NCBI RefSeq assembly: GCF_026020075.1
Contig: NZ_CP102773.1
Span: 434,001 to 498,000, forward strand
Origin: Bosea sp. NBC_00550
Lineage (GTDB): Bacteria > Pseudomonadota > Alphaproteobacteria > Rhizobiales > Beijerinckiaceae
Direction: 5' to 3'
Length of the DNA: 64,000 bases
The translations under genes were made by a program, and so were the position numbers. A model generated the notes under the pieces. The model was not told the DNA's origin. It searched no databases and worked only from the letters and a program-made list of their open reading frames with translations. Positions within the stretch are counted from its first letter, which is position 1. Each line of letters begins with the position of its first letter. Shown here in pieces: positions 52,092-61,127 of this stretch.

Positions 52092-52310
52092 TTACCGAAC
52101 CGGCCGCGCTCCTTCGGAGAACCGACCGCGTAGGAAGCCCACGGAAACTGCCCGATCGGCATCTCTCAGGAGCTCATCGCGGTTGTGAAGCAGAGCCCCG
52201 ATGGCAGCCCGGGCATCGCCGTGGGACTCCGCCAAAAACGGAAGCAACTTGTTGCTCCATAAGCTTCGGAGCAGGCGCCTGTTTCGGCTCTGCCTCATCC
52301 AGCGCGACAT
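52092..52310 (-). CDS. Small conserved protein, paralogue of 38559-38777
   Basis: A 72-residue protein. The last 45 residues (HGDARAAIGALLHNRDELLRDADRAVSV and GFLRGRFSEGARPVR) are almost the same as those of the gene at 38559. The basic N-terminus (MSRWMRQSRNRRLLRS) is unlike it. Duplicate copies 13 kb apart, with a highly conserved C-terminal block, argue for a real and recently copied gene. Function unknown. Confidence 0.6.
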   Translation of the reverse strand: MSRWMRQSRNRRLLRSLWSNKLLPFLAESHGDARAAIGALLHNRDELLRDADRAVSVGFLRGRFSEGARPVR

Positions 52311-52410
52311 GAGCTAGACAAGCCGCAATATTGGCAAGGCGCTATTAAAGCGAAACGGGATAGCGCTCGCTTTGTGCGGCACCTGATGGCATCGGCCCGA
52401 TCGCGTATCA

Positions 52411-52953
52411 TCACTGCTGGGTTCGCCTCAGCATACCCGTGTCGTATCCGAGCGCCTTCGCCCGCTCCACCAGTGTCGCATACTGGCGCGGGCTGACAGC
52501 CTGACTTCGGGTCAGTATCCAGAGATATCGACCCGAGGGCTCTCCAACGATGGACCATGAATAGTCCGGCGCGCGATCCAGCACCCAATAGTCCCCCTCG
52601 ACCGGCCAGAAGAAAGTGACCTTGAGCTTCGATCCGTTGGAGCCATCGACGACTCGGGCCGTGGCCTCTGCCGTCTTCACCGATCCCGTCAAGCCGCCTT
52701 GGTGGCAGGAGTTGACCACCGCAACAGCACCGTCTGACTTCTGAGAATACTCCGCCGTGACCGCCTCGCAGCCCTTCTGGAAACCCGCCTCATAGCGAGC
52801 CTGTTCGTACCACTTGCCGAGATAGCGCTTCAGCTCCACAGGCTTCGCGGGCTGCGGGACATTGGAGTTGCCGACAGGCTGGCTCTCCAGCGGATTGCAC
52901 GCCGCCAGTGCCATAGTCGATCCGATCATGAGCGCGCTCATCAGGGTTTTCAT
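52411..52953 (-). CDS. blc: Bacterial lipocalin lipoprotein
   Basis: A 180-residue lipoprotein. The signal has a lipobox (STMALAAC), so it is anchored in a membrane, most likely the outer one. The lipocalin GxW motif is in LKRYLGKWYEQARYEAGFQKGCEAVTAEY; WPVEGDYWVLDRAPDYSWSIVGEPSGRYLWILTR is the conserved end of the barrel. The start at 52953 is preferred because GAGG lies 6 bases before it; 52959 is a second option. E. coli Blc binds lysophospholipids and is induced by stress. Here an exact EcfG promoter lies just upstream. Confidence 0.93.
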   Translation of the reverse strand: MKTLMSALMIGSTMALAACNPLESQPVGNSNVPQPAKPVELKRYLGKWYEQARYEAGFQKGCEAVTAEYSQKSDGAVAVVNSCHQGGLTGSVKTAEATARVVDGSNGSKLKVTFFWPVEGDYWVLDRAPDYSWSIVGEPSGRYLWILTRSQAVSPRQYATLVERAKALGYDTGMLRRTQQ

Positions 52954-52979
52954 CGTCATCCTCGCTTGGGCTGCACGAT

Positions 52980-53004
52980 AACGTGAGCTTGCTGACGCGG
53001 TTCC
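52980..53004 (-). promoter_or_regulatory. EcfG-type general stress promoter for the lipocalin gene
   Basis: On the minus strand GGAAC (53004-53000), 16 bases, then CGTT (52983-52980), the exact consensus. The leader to the ATG would be about 20 bases. This matches the known stress induction of lipocalins. Confidence 0.7.
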
Positions 53005-53086
53005 CACCCCGCACGCTTCATTGAGTATTGTCCCCGGTATGTCCGCCGCGTAGCATCTCGGCTGCAGCTCCTTACCGGAGGCGGAC

Positions 53087-53644
53087 ATGGCTCTTCCCGA
53101 TGATCTCGTGGCCTGGAGCATCAAGCGTATCGGTCAGAAAATCGGTGATGGCGAATGCTGGACCATGCTTGAAACCGCCCTGACTGACTGCGGCGGCAAG
53201 ACCTCAACCCAACTCATGGGCGGCAAGGTTGGAACTGACGGCGATTATATCTGGGGCACACTGGTGAAGGATCTGCGCCGCGACGTTGTCGTTGGCGACA
53301 TTCTACAGTTCCGCAACTTCGTCTGGGAAGACAGGACCGAGGTGAAAACGACGCATCCGAACGGTGATTGGGAAACGGGGGGAACGACTGTTGAGAAGCG
53401 CCCTCACCACACAGCAGTCGTTGAGGCTGTTGTGGGCCAGGGCATCGTTGACGTGCTGGAGCAAAACGTTCCCGGGGGCGACCCAATCCATCGCGCGCGC
53501 CTTCACATCGTCTCGTTCCTCGGGCCGAAGGTGAAGAAGACTTTGCCTAATGGGGACGTAGTGGAGACGACGCCAAACCATCGCGTCAGCGGCACGGTCT
53601 GGGCGTTTCATCCGCAGGTGCCGCTACCTGGCAAGAAGCCTTGA
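53087..53644 (+). CDS. Hypothetical protein with papain-like (CHAP/NlpC-type) fold
   Basis: A 185-residue protein with a strong GGAGG site before the ATG. The N-terminal LVAWSIKRIGQKIGDGECWTMLETAL carries a Cys (24) at the start of a helix after GDGE, and RPHHTAVVEAVVGQGIVDVLEQN carries His107/108 before a strand, as in CHAP and NlpC/P60 cysteine peptidases. The layout also resembles the eukaryotic BBC1/AIM3-type cysteine-proteinase-fold domain. No signal peptide is seen, so a cell-wall role is doubtful. It is divergent from the lipocalin gene. Confidence 0.65.
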   Translation: MALPDDLVAWSIKRIGQKIGDGECWTMLETALTDCGGKTSTQLMGGKVGTDGDYIWGTLVKDLRRDVVVGDILQFRNFVWEDRTEVKTTHPNGDWETGGTTVEKRPHHTAVVEAVVGQGIVDVLEQNVPGGDPIHRARLHIVSFLGPKVKKTLPNGDVVETTPNHRVSGTVWAFHPQVPLPGKKP

Positions 53645-54364
53645 ATCGTCGGCTGCGTAGTCGCTCCGGCGAGAGATTCTCTCACAGCATATGACCACAG
53701 ATTTTCGCGCCTCGCGGGAACCAAAGTCGTCATCATCTCGTTGCCTGCGCGTTGCCATACGACACCTGCCTGCTCTCCAGTCGATGCGTCGCCGCGGATG
53801 TACCGGCCGCAGCCGACAGGAGGGCAAAGCCAGTTTCCCGGCGATGGACGAAACCGCCAAGTCCTGACAGAAGTCAGAGGCCCGCGGTTTCCCATACGGC
53901 GGGCTTATCCATCCTGCGAATGGCAGAAGGGCGCTGAGACGCCGCAACGCCTCATGGCAACGAGAGAACGCCTTGCCTAGAGCCACCGCTGAATCGTGGC
54001 CGGGCCGATCTGATGCATGTCGATCTCGGAATCGCTGAGCCGGCGTTGCAGGTTGAGCACCCGCTGCGGAACAGCTCACTGTGACCGGCAAGCGCAGCCA
54101 TAGCTTCCTCCTGGAGGCTGCGGACCAGCTCGACGATATCGGCGATGAGCTTTTCCTCATCGTCGCGTCCGTGCGGAATCCGACGTTGTGTCGAGCGATG
54201 CTGCCCGAGCACACGGCAGACCCGCCGCTCCGACTCTTCAGAGCGAGCCGGGCATGGTCGATGCAGGCGCGGCGACGCGCGGGGCTCAGATGGGGTATTC
54301 GGGGCGCCTCGCGCGGTTGAAGCAGCGGCATAGTGGCGCTCCGATCCAACGCGGGAGTCCCACC
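53645..54364. other. Gap holding the left flank of the intact IS110 element
   Basis: About 720 bases. A minus-strand frame near 54000-54190 reads DDEEKLIADIVELVRSLQEEAMAALAGHSELF and, in a shifted frame, SEIDMHQIGPATIQRWL, suggesting a decayed small gene. The last 150-200 bases before 54365 are expected to hold the non-coding left end of the IS110 element, which in IS110-group elements encodes the bridge RNA. The ends cannot be fixed without a second copy. Confidence 0.4.
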
Positions 54365-55408
54365 ATGAACCACCAGCACCATGTCGGCCTCGATGTCTCC
54401 GTGAAAGAGACCGCCATCTGCATCGTCGATCCGCACGGTAAGGTCGTGCACCGTACCACCGTCGAGAGCCATCCTGAGGTGATCTGCAAACACCTCATCG
54501 GTCTCGGCCACAGCTATGCTCGTATCGGCCTGGAGGCGGGGCCTCTCTCGCCATGGCTCTACGCCGGCCTGGTCGAAGCTGGGTTGCCGGCGATCTGCGT
54601 CGAAACCCGTCACATGCACGCCGCCCTTTCGGCGCGCATCAACAAGACCGACCGCAACGACGCGATGGGTATCGCTCAGATGATGCGTGTCGGCCTATTC
54701 AAGCCGGTCCACGTCAAGACGCCAGCCAGCCAGCAACGCCGCCTGCTCCTGACCTCGCGCAAATTGCTTCAGCGTAAGGCCTATGACATCGAGAGCGACC
54801 TACGAGGTCAGCTGCGCAATTTTGGCCTCAAGGTCGGTGTCGTGGGAGCTGCCGGCTTCGAGCAGCGCGTGCGAGACCTCGTGCTCGATCTGCCCTTCGT
54901 CGCGGCTGTGGTCCTACCGTTGCTGGAGGCTCGCTCCGCGTTGCGGACCCAACTCGCCAAGCTGCACAAGATGCTGCTGGACCAGGTCCGCATCGATCCG
55001 ATCTGCCGACGGCTGATGACCGCACCCGGCGTTGGGCCGGTCGTGGCGCTGACCTACCGCACATGCGTCGACAACCCGGCCCGTTTCGGACGATCGCAAT
55101 GCGTCGGGGCGCATTTCGGTCTGACGCCGCGGCTTTACCAGTCCGGTGAGACGATGCGGGGCGGGCGGGTCTCGAAGTGCGGGGACACGATGATGCGCGC
55201 TGCGCTCTATGAAGCCGCGCTCGTGCTGCTGACCAGCCCGCGCGGCCCGTGGTCCTCCCTGAAGGTCTGGGGGTTGGCCGTGGCCAAAGGCCGAGGCATG
55301 CAGAAGGCGCTCGTGGCCGTCGCTCGCAAGCTGGCCATCGTGTTGCACCGCATGTGGCGCGACGAGACGGACTTCCGCTGGTCGGCCGCATCCGCCACGG
55401 CGGCCTGA
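54365..55408 (+). mobile_element. IS110-family transposase, intact
   Basis: A 347-residue complete transposase. The N-terminal DEDD domain has VGLDVSVKETAICIVD, the Glu in RIGLEAGPLSPWLYAGL and the KTDRNDAMGIAQMMR segment. The C-terminal transposase domain has MTAPGVGPVVALTYRTCVDNPARFGRSQCVGAHFGLTPRLYQSGE, then RVSKCGDTMMRAALYEAA. The catalytic Ser region of the C-terminal domain is present (GRVSKCGD). These enzymes recombine DNA guided by an RNA from the element's non-coding end. It is the only complete transposase in the window and may be active. Confidence 0.93.
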
Positions 55409-55652
55409 GGCCCGCGCTTTAGCATCACGCAATACCGAGCTCCTCCGGCGTGGAGGGGGCCCTGCGGGGACGATGGGAGCGGGCGAGACCGAGGAAACTC
55501 GAGCGTCGGTTCTGCCGAGCGCGCGGCTTAGATGGCTCCGCCCACTCCCTCTGATCCCATCATGAGGCGGCACAGGCCGACCTCGGAGAGAAGCAAGAGC
55601 TCCGCAGGACCGTTCGCGCGCCGATCCAGGATGCGCACGCAAGGGAGTTGAC
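55409..55652. other. Right flank of the IS110 element, non-coding
   Basis: About 245 bases with no gene. It should hold the right end of the IS110 element; the exact junction with the IS3 remnant at 55653 cannot be set by eye. A GC-rich stretch with several short inverted repeats is present at 55440-55520. Confidence 0.4.
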
Positions 55653-55937
55653 CTATGAACCCCGAATAGAGAAGTAGTTTCCCGAAGCCGCCTCATTCAG
55701 GATCAGTTTGTAGAGCGTCAGGTCGGCGACGGCGCGGCGGAGCCGGGCGTTCTCCACCTCGAGCTCCTTCATCCGCTTCACCTGATCCTCTTCAGGCCGT
55801 CGAATTCGCGCCAGCGATAGTAACTCACCTCCGGATCGAACGGATCGCGTCGGCACGGGATGCCCCTGCGAGACCAGCACATCGACCTGGCGCAGCGTCG
55901 CGACGATCCCTTCGGGCTTGTGGCGCTTCCTCGGCAT
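55653..55937 (-). mobile_element. IS3-family OrfA, degenerate
   Basis: From ATG 55937: PRKRHKPEGIVATLRQVDVLVSQG is the OrfA helix-turn-helix start, and VKRMKELEVENARLRRAVADLTLYKLILNEAASGN is the leucine-zipper end. The part between matches the family only in another frame (PEVSYYRWREFDGLKRI), so two frameshifts cancel. OrfB is missing. Its start abuts the IS110 fragment on the other strand. Confidence 0.8.
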
Positions 55938-56262
55938 GGGGCTTGGACTGACGCTACGCTCCCATTCGAGCGGAGGCAAGGAGCGCCTGGGTCGGATCTC
56001 GAAGATGGGCAACCCAACATTGCGAACCCTGCTGATCCTGGGAGCGACGACGGTGCTGCGCCATGTCCGCAATGGCGCGCGCGCCTCGATGTGGATGACG
56101 GCGCTTCTGGCGCGCCGACCGCCGAAGGTCGCCGCGGTCGCGCTCGCCAATAAAATGGCTCGGATCATCTGGGCGCTGCTGGTGAAAGCGGCCACACGCG
56201 GCTACGCGGCCAAAGCTCAAGAGCCATTCGCACTGGATTCTCGACTGCACCCGCCAGTCTGA
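55938..56262 (+). mobile_element. IS110-family transposase, C-terminal fragment
   Basis: LGLTLRSHSSGGKERLGRISKMGNPTLRTLLILGATTVLRHVRN and ALANKMARIIWALLVK match the C-terminal domain of IS110/IS1111-type transposases, with the catalytic-Ser segment RISKMGN. The N-terminal part is absent. It differs from the intact copy at 54365. Confidence 0.8.
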
Positions 56263-56684
56263 TTGAAATGATCACAACGGGGCACCGAAGCCCTCCGAAT
56301 TCCCGGCGTACTAGCGGCCTTCCTGTTCACCGTGGCCGTTTTGGGCTTCAGGGCGTCGAGCAGAAACACGGCATAGGTTAATCAAGCGGCTTTGACGGAC
56401 TTAATCTTCGACCCGACTATGAGGGATGCTGATCAGCACCCTCCCCTTGCCCGCCAACACAGAGATCACCAGAATGCCCTTGAACGATTGGCGTCCTGCG
56501 TAGACGCGTGGCATTCTGACCGATGACAATTTCCGCGCCAGCTTCGATTGCCGCGGCATAGCGTGCCTTATCACCCAGCTGCTTTGGCACGCATCTGGTG
56601 CTGCGGCAGAGGCTGACACTGAGATGACACAGCCTCCCGGTAGATGCCAAACCAACTCCAGCAGCCAGCACGTTAGGAAGCGCT
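56263..56684. other. Gap without a confident gene
   Basis: About 420 bases. Two minus-strand frames contain protein-like pieces (KARYAAAIEAGAEIVIGQN; FKGILVISVLAGKGRVLIS), probably one decayed gene. No family was recognised. Confidence 0.35.
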
Positions 56685-57347
56685 GTGAACGTTCCCGTCG
56701 TTGGACGCTTCGCCTTCAGGCGCGCCGAGCTCTGGGCTGACGGCGTGATCCATGTCCTCGGCGTTGCCCTAGGACTTGGAGCCGTCGGAGCTTTGATCAT
56801 CCAGGTCGCGAACTGCGCTCCGCTTTTCGACTTGATTCCAGTTTCGATCTACGGTGCCGCACTGCTCGCCGTTCTCATCGTTTCGGCCACCTACAACATG
56901 TGGCCGATCTCGCCGCGCAAGTGGTTCATCAGGCGTTTCGACCATTCGGCTATCTACCTCCTCATCGCCGGCACCTACACCCCGTTCCTGATGAAACTGA
57001 GCGGGAGCATTTTAGCACAGGCTCTCCTCGGCATCGTATGGCTCGCCGCCGCTGCCGGCGTGGCGATCAAAGTGGGTTTGCCCGGCCGGTTCGACCGCCT
57101 GTCGATCGCGCTCTATCTCCTGATCGGGTGGAGTGGGCTCCTGATCTGGAAAAGCGTGAGTCTTCTGCCTGGGGGCACCCTCTGCCTGATCATCGCGGGC
57201 GGCCTTCTCTACTCGATCGGTGTCATTTTCCACATTTGGGAGAGCCTGCCGTTTCAGAATGCGATCTGGCACGCCTTCGTTCTTGTGGCTTCAGGCTGCT
57301 TCTATGGGGCTGTGTTTCGGGCGTATGCTATAGTGCCGGCTGCATGA
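56685..57347 (+). CDS. Haemolysin III / PAQR-type membrane protein
   Basis: A 220-residue protein with seven predicted helices. The family histidines and acids can be seen: DGVIHVLGVALG at the start, SATYNMWP, RRFDHSAIYLLIAGTYTPF and GVIFHIWESLPFQNAIWHAFVLVAS near the end. The three His and the Asp form the zinc site known from PAQR/HlyIII hydrolases. The physiological role in bacteria is unclear, perhaps lipid-related. It stands alone among gene remnants. Confidence 0.9.
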   Translation: MNVPVVGRFAFRRAELWADGVIHVLGVALGLGAVGALIIQVANCAPLFDLIPVSIYGAALLAVLIVSATYNMWPISPRKWFIRRFDHSAIYLLIAGTYTPFLMKLSGSILAQALLGIVWLAAAAGVAIKVGLPGRFDRLSIALYLLIGWSGLLIWKSVSLLPGGTLCLIIAGGLLYSIGVIFHIWESLPFQNAIWHAFVLVASGCFYGAVFRAYAIVPAA

Positions 57348-57639
57348 GCTGCGGCGGTCCTCCTCCCCAATGTCTTCGAGGATCACGCGAAGCTCCTCGC
57401 GCGCGTCCGCAAGGCCCAGGTCTGCGATTTGCGGAGGTTCCACCAGAGGCCGCTCTGTCTACAAGCAAAAGCAGATTGTCGGTATGAGTAGCCCGGCAAG
57501 ATGGTGGGCATCACGGGCAAACCTGCTGTTTGTCCTGTTCGCGGTCGTTTTGGGAACCTGCAAGAGATCAATGAAGTTCACGCTGCCCATCGCTTCGCCG
57601 ACCCAATAGGTCGGCCCACCGGCCACGGTGGTGAACCCG
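57348..57639. other. Gap without a recognised gene
   Basis: About 290 bases between the HlyIII gene and the hydrolase remnant; no frame with family similarity was seen. Confidence 0.4.
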
Positions 57640-57969
57640 AGAGTCTGGATAACTATGCCGACTTCCTCGAGGCGATCTCCCACCCGGCGACCGTTCACGG
57701 CATGCTAGCGGACTATCGTACGGGCTGAGCGTCGATGCCGACCATGATCGAGACGATCGAGACAATGGGCGCAAGATCGCCTGCCCGGCCCTTGCGCTGT
57801 GGTCGGAAAAGGACGACCTGCTGGATCACGACGGAGATGTGGTTGCAGTCTGGCAGAAGTGGGCTGTAAGGGTCCGCGGGGCGTCAATTCAAGTCGTCAC
57901 TATATGGCGGAAGACGCGCCGGAGGAGCTTGCCGCGGCGCTGCTTGGCTTTTTCGAAGGTGAGCTTTGA
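57640..57969 (+). pseudogene. C-terminal remnant of a haloacetate-dehalogenase-like hydrolase
   Basis: Combined frames read DNYADFLEAISHPATVHGMLADYRTG, then GRKIACPALALWSEKDDLL, VVAVWQKWA.RVRGASIQ and EDAPEELAAALLGFFEGEL with a stop at 57969. This is the end of alpha/beta hydrolases of the haloacetate dehalogenase type, including the acid residue region before the last His. At least two frameshifts separate the pieces, and the nucleophile half is gone. Confidence 0.65.
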
Positions 57970-58114
57970 CGATCCTTTGGCGGCGCGGCGGTCATTCTCC
58001 CAGCTAAAGTGGGGCTATCGCCGCAACTCGGCTCGGTTGTGCCGACCTACCGAAGCATCTTGCATTCCCCACGACCTCGAGGCCTTCGGATCACGATCTC
58101 GACACCCACAGCCC

Positions 58115-58405
58115 GAGACAAGGCCTTATCCCACGAAACCGGACGGTCGCTACTTCGTGTCGCCGGCAGATTCTGGATCGGCCAGTCTGAAGAGGGACGT
58201 CATCAGCTTGTCGCTGAACTCATGGATGGTCGCCCCTCTTTCAAATATGCCGAGTGTGGCCACGGCGATGTCAAAGCCGCTCGCGCTCGCATCGGTTCCG
58301 CAAAGGGAACTCTCGGTGAGCGCGGGCCAGTCTGGTGGGCGGACGGGCACCCGACCTCAATCGCAATCTCGTGAAGAACACGGCGTATGCTCAGTGGTCT
58401 TTTGC
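58115..58405 (+). pseudogene. Decayed small conserved rhizobial gene
   Basis: Three frames in order give PDGRYF, VAGRFWIGQSEEGRHQLVAELMDGR with LGERGPVWWADG, then APDLNRNLVKNTAYAQW. Together they match a conserved hypothetical family (DGRY.VVRGRLWR...; LGERGPVWWDDGAPD.NR...NTPYA.W). At least two frameshifts break it. Function of the family is unknown. Confidence 0.6.
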
Positions 58406-58470
58406 GAATGGAAACGCGGGAAAGGCAGGGGTAACGTGGCACGATGGGGCACGAGAAAAAGGAGGGCGAC

Positions 58471-58719
58471 ATGCAGCAATCTGCCGTCGCCGTGACAACG
58501 CGTGTTGGACTGAAAGGCGCTTTTGATGTCGATCTGCCGCTCAACGCAGCAACGTTGAACGAGCACCTCTATGATATCGGGATATGGCTTATCGAGCGCC
58601 ATATCCCACATCAAGCTCGCATTCTCTGGGAGCCGCTGGAGAAGCGGATCCGTGTCAGCTTTTACGACCCGGACGAGGCCGGAGCCTTTAGGAAACGCTT
58701 CGGAGCAACGCTTCACTGA
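58471..58719 (+). CDS. Small conserved protein (intact parent of the 2580-2814 pseudogene)
   Basis: An 82-residue protein starting at 58471 with AAAAAGGAGGG upstream; an earlier in-frame ATG at 58444 lacks such a site. It reads VGLKGAFDVDLPLNAATLNEHLYDIGIWLIERHIPHQARILWEPLEKRIRVSF (split in this text) and ends EAGAFRKRFGATLH. It looks like a compact alpha-beta protein, with strands at the start and end. The presence of a decayed copy 56 kb away shows a duplicated family. It precedes the convergent htpG. Function unknown. Confidence 0.7.
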   Translation: MQQSAVAVTTRVGLKGAFDVDLPLNAATLNEHLYDIGIWLIERHIPHQARILWEPLEKRIRVSFYDPDEAGAFRKRFGATLH

Positions 58720-58753
58720 AGAAGGCCAGCGGCCAAGTGTGCTTCCGTTTTCC

Positions 58754-60634
58754 TTAGGTCTTTCCAAGGCTTCTTGCGACCACGCGGCTCAGCCGCTCGG
58801 CGAACCCACGGGCATTGGTGGGACGTTCGCCGTCCAGCACGCGAGCGGTGTCGAGGAGAAGGTGAGCCACATCTGCACGCAAGTCGGCTTCTCTGACTGT
58901 CGCGAGGGTAGCGACCATCGCATGGTGGGGATTGACCTCAAGTATCGGCTTTGCCGCGCTGTCAATGCGGCCTGCGGCACTGAGTAGGCGTTCGAACTGG
59001 CGATCTGGACCGTTATCGGATGCCACCAGGCAGACCGCGCTGTCGGTCAGCCGGTCGGAGGTCCGGACGTCGGCGACTTGGTCGGCCAAGATCTCCTTCA
59101 TCGACGCTAGCAGCGATACGATCTCATCGCGGGTATCGCTTGATCGAAGCGAGGCCCCATCGAGCAAGGCGATGCGTGCCAGATCCGCCGCCCCTTGCGT
59201 CACGGACTTGAACGGCTTGCCCTCAAAATCCGGTGCGGCCGACGCCCAGAAGCTGTCGACATGGTCGGAAAGCAGCAGCACTTCGATCCCGCGCGCCCTG
59301 AAGCCTTCGAGCTGCGGCGAGGTCGCGATCCTGAGAGCATCGTCACCAGCGATGTAGTAGATCGCCGTCTGGTTCTCTTTTAGCGCGCCAACATAGTCCT
59401 TGAGGCTGCGCAAACCTTCGCCGGAGGCCGTTGTCCGGAAGCGGGCCAGACCAAGCAGCTGGGCTCGACGCTCGTAGTCCTCGTAAAGCCCTTCCTTGAT
59501 GACGGCGCCGAAGTTCTCCCAGATTTTTGCGAAGGCTTCAGCATCCTGTTCCGCGAGCTTCGTCAGGTCGGTCAGCACACGGTTGGTGACGCCCTTCTTG
59601 ATCGCAGCGAGCAGCGGGCTGTCCTGAATCATCTCGCGGGAGACATTGAGCGGCATGTCGGCGGTATCGAGGATGCCGCGGACGAAGCGAAGATAGCGCG
59701 GCATCAGCTCGGCTTCGTCGGTAATGAAGACTCGCTTCACATAGAGCTTGATCCGCCCCTTCCGGTCGGCGTCGAAAAGGTCGAACGGCCGGGCGCCCGG
59801 AACGAATGTGAGCGCGGTGTACTCGTGAAGGCCTTCTGCGCGAAAATGGATCGTGGCGGCCGGATCGTCATACTGCCCGGCGACGCTCCGATAAAAATCA
59901 GCGTATTCGTCCTTCGAGATCTGGCTCTTTGGCTTGGTCCATAGCGCGGCGCCGTCTGCCAGCGTGGTCGCCTCCGCTCCAGGCTTCTCGGTCAGCGCGA
60001 TGGGCACCGGGACATGGCCGGACTGCTCCTTGACGATGCGCTCCAGTGTCCAGCGCTCGGCATAGGTCTTCGCGTCGTCCAACAAGTGGAGAGTGACCCG
60101 CGTGCCACGCGCCGGCGCCTCCTCCAGGGCAACGGGTGCTATTGTGAACTCGCCTTTGCCGTCCGACTCCCACGCCCAGGCCTCACTGCTGCCGGCGCGA
60201 CGACTGACGACCTGAACCTCGCCTGCGACCATGAAGGCCGAATAGAAGCCGACGCCGAACTGTCCGATGAGCTGGGCGCCTTCCTTGCCCTCGGCCGCGG
60301 CAACGCGATCCATAAAGCTGCGTGTGCCCGAACGCGCGATGGTGCCGAGGGCCTCTATCATCTCGTCCCGGCTCATGCCGATGCCATTATCGGCGATGAC
60401 CAACTTGCCCGCCTCCGCATCTGCAGAAAGGGTGATCGCGAGCTTTGGCTCTTCGCGGAGCAGGTCGGGATGAGCGATCGCCTCGTACCGCAATTTCTCG
60501 CAAGCGTCGGCCGCGTTGGAGATCAGTTCCCGCAGGAACACGTCCCGGTCGGAATAGACCGAGTGCACCATCATATGCAGGAGGCGGGAAACGTCGGCTT
60601 CGAAGCTTCGGTGCTCGCTGGTGGTTGCGGTCAT
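58754..60634 (-). CDS. htpG: Molecular chaperone HtpG (Hsp90)
   Basis: A 626-residue Hsp90, full length for bacteria. The N-terminal ATPase domain has FLRELISNAADACEKLRYEA, KLVIADNGIGMSRDEMIEALGTIARSGTRSF and IGQFGVGFYSAFMVA. The middle domain has YVKRVFITDEAELMPRYLRFVRGILDTADMPLNVSREMIQ, with the conserved catalytic-loop Arg. The C-terminal dimerisation domain ends near TNARGFAERLSRVVARSLGKT. It folds client proteins in the cytoplasm with ATP. No clear heat-shock promoter was identified by eye. It stands alone, convergent with the small gene at 58471. Confidence 0.97.
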   Translation of the reverse strand: MTATTSEHRSFEADVSRLLHMMVHSVYSDRDVFLRELISNAADACEKLRYEAIAHPDLLREEPKLAITLSADAEAGKLVIADNGIGMSRDEMIEALGTIARSGTRSFMDRVAAAEGKEGAQLIGQFGVGFYSAFMVAGEVQVVSRRAGSSEAWAWESDGKGEFTIAPVALEEAPARGTRVTLHLLDDAKTYAERWTLERIVKEQSGHVPVPIALTEKPGAEATTLADGAALWTKPKSQISKDEYADFYRSVAGQYDDPAATIHFRAEGLHEYTALTFVPGARPFDLFDADRKGRIKLYVKRVFITDEAELMPRYLRFVRGILDTADMPLNVSREMIQDSPLLAAIKKGVTNRVLTDLTKLAEQDAEAFAKIWENFGAVIKEGLYEDYERRAQLLGLARFRTTASGEGLRSLKDYVGALKENQTAIYYIAGDDALRIATSPQLEGFRARGIEVLLLSDHVDSFWASAAPDFEGKPFKSVTQGAADLARIALLDGASLRSSDTRDEIVSLLASMKEILADQVADVRTSDRLTDSAVCLVASDNGPDRQFERLLSAAGRIDSAAKPILEVNPHHAMVATLATVREADLRADVAHLLLDTARVLDGERPTNARGFAERLSRVVARSLGKT

Positions 60635-60769
60635 TAGTTAGTATCCAGAGAGGTCGTCGATCATGTTGGCCGAATTTAGGGATCGTCCTTCAACGGCGAA
60701 AGTACCCGTCTACTGGATGTTACAACGGGACCGCTCATGAGAGCGGCTCTGTGCCTTGCCGGTACCGGT

Positions 60770-60985
60770 TCAAGCCCGGATGGCCCCGTTCTGCTCGGCC
60801 AGTTCGCGATGTGAGTGAAGCGGCCGGCCGAGAATACTGATTAGGTGCTCGACATCCCCGCCGTTCGGATCGCCCGCCTCGTTGAAGAAGGCGTCGATCC
60901 GATTCAGTACGTGTTTGGCGACGCTCGACGACTTTCCGAGCCAAATTGGGATGCCGACCAGAAAGATGTTGCACGCATCCTACGC
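60770..60985 (-). pseudogene. Remnant of a flavodoxin/NADPH-FMN-reductase-like gene
   Basis: The minus strand reads NIFLVGIPIWLGKSSSVAKHVLNRIDAFFNEAGDPNGGD, then a jump to EHLISILGRPLHSHRELAEQNGAIRA and a stop at 60770. The first part is the loop and helix typical of flavodoxin-fold proteins; the middle part of the gene seems deleted and the N-terminal FMN-binding loop is missing. The upstream region 60986-61127 shows no continuation. Confidence 0.6.
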
Positions 60986-61127
60986 CTGAGCACCGGCCAG
61001 TCGTCGCCATCGCCCTCATCCGAAGATACGCCCGGATGCCCTTCATCTGCATCACCCCATACCCGCAGCGCGATCGCAGGCCAGTCAGGTGCGCAGTGCG
61101 CCGCAGAGTGATGGCTAGGCCAGTCGC

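Noticed and set aside
60635..60730. Heat-shock (RpoH) promoter for htpG
   Set aside because: TTGAAG and CCTAAAT are present on the minus strand but only about 7 bases apart, too close for a -35/-10 pair.
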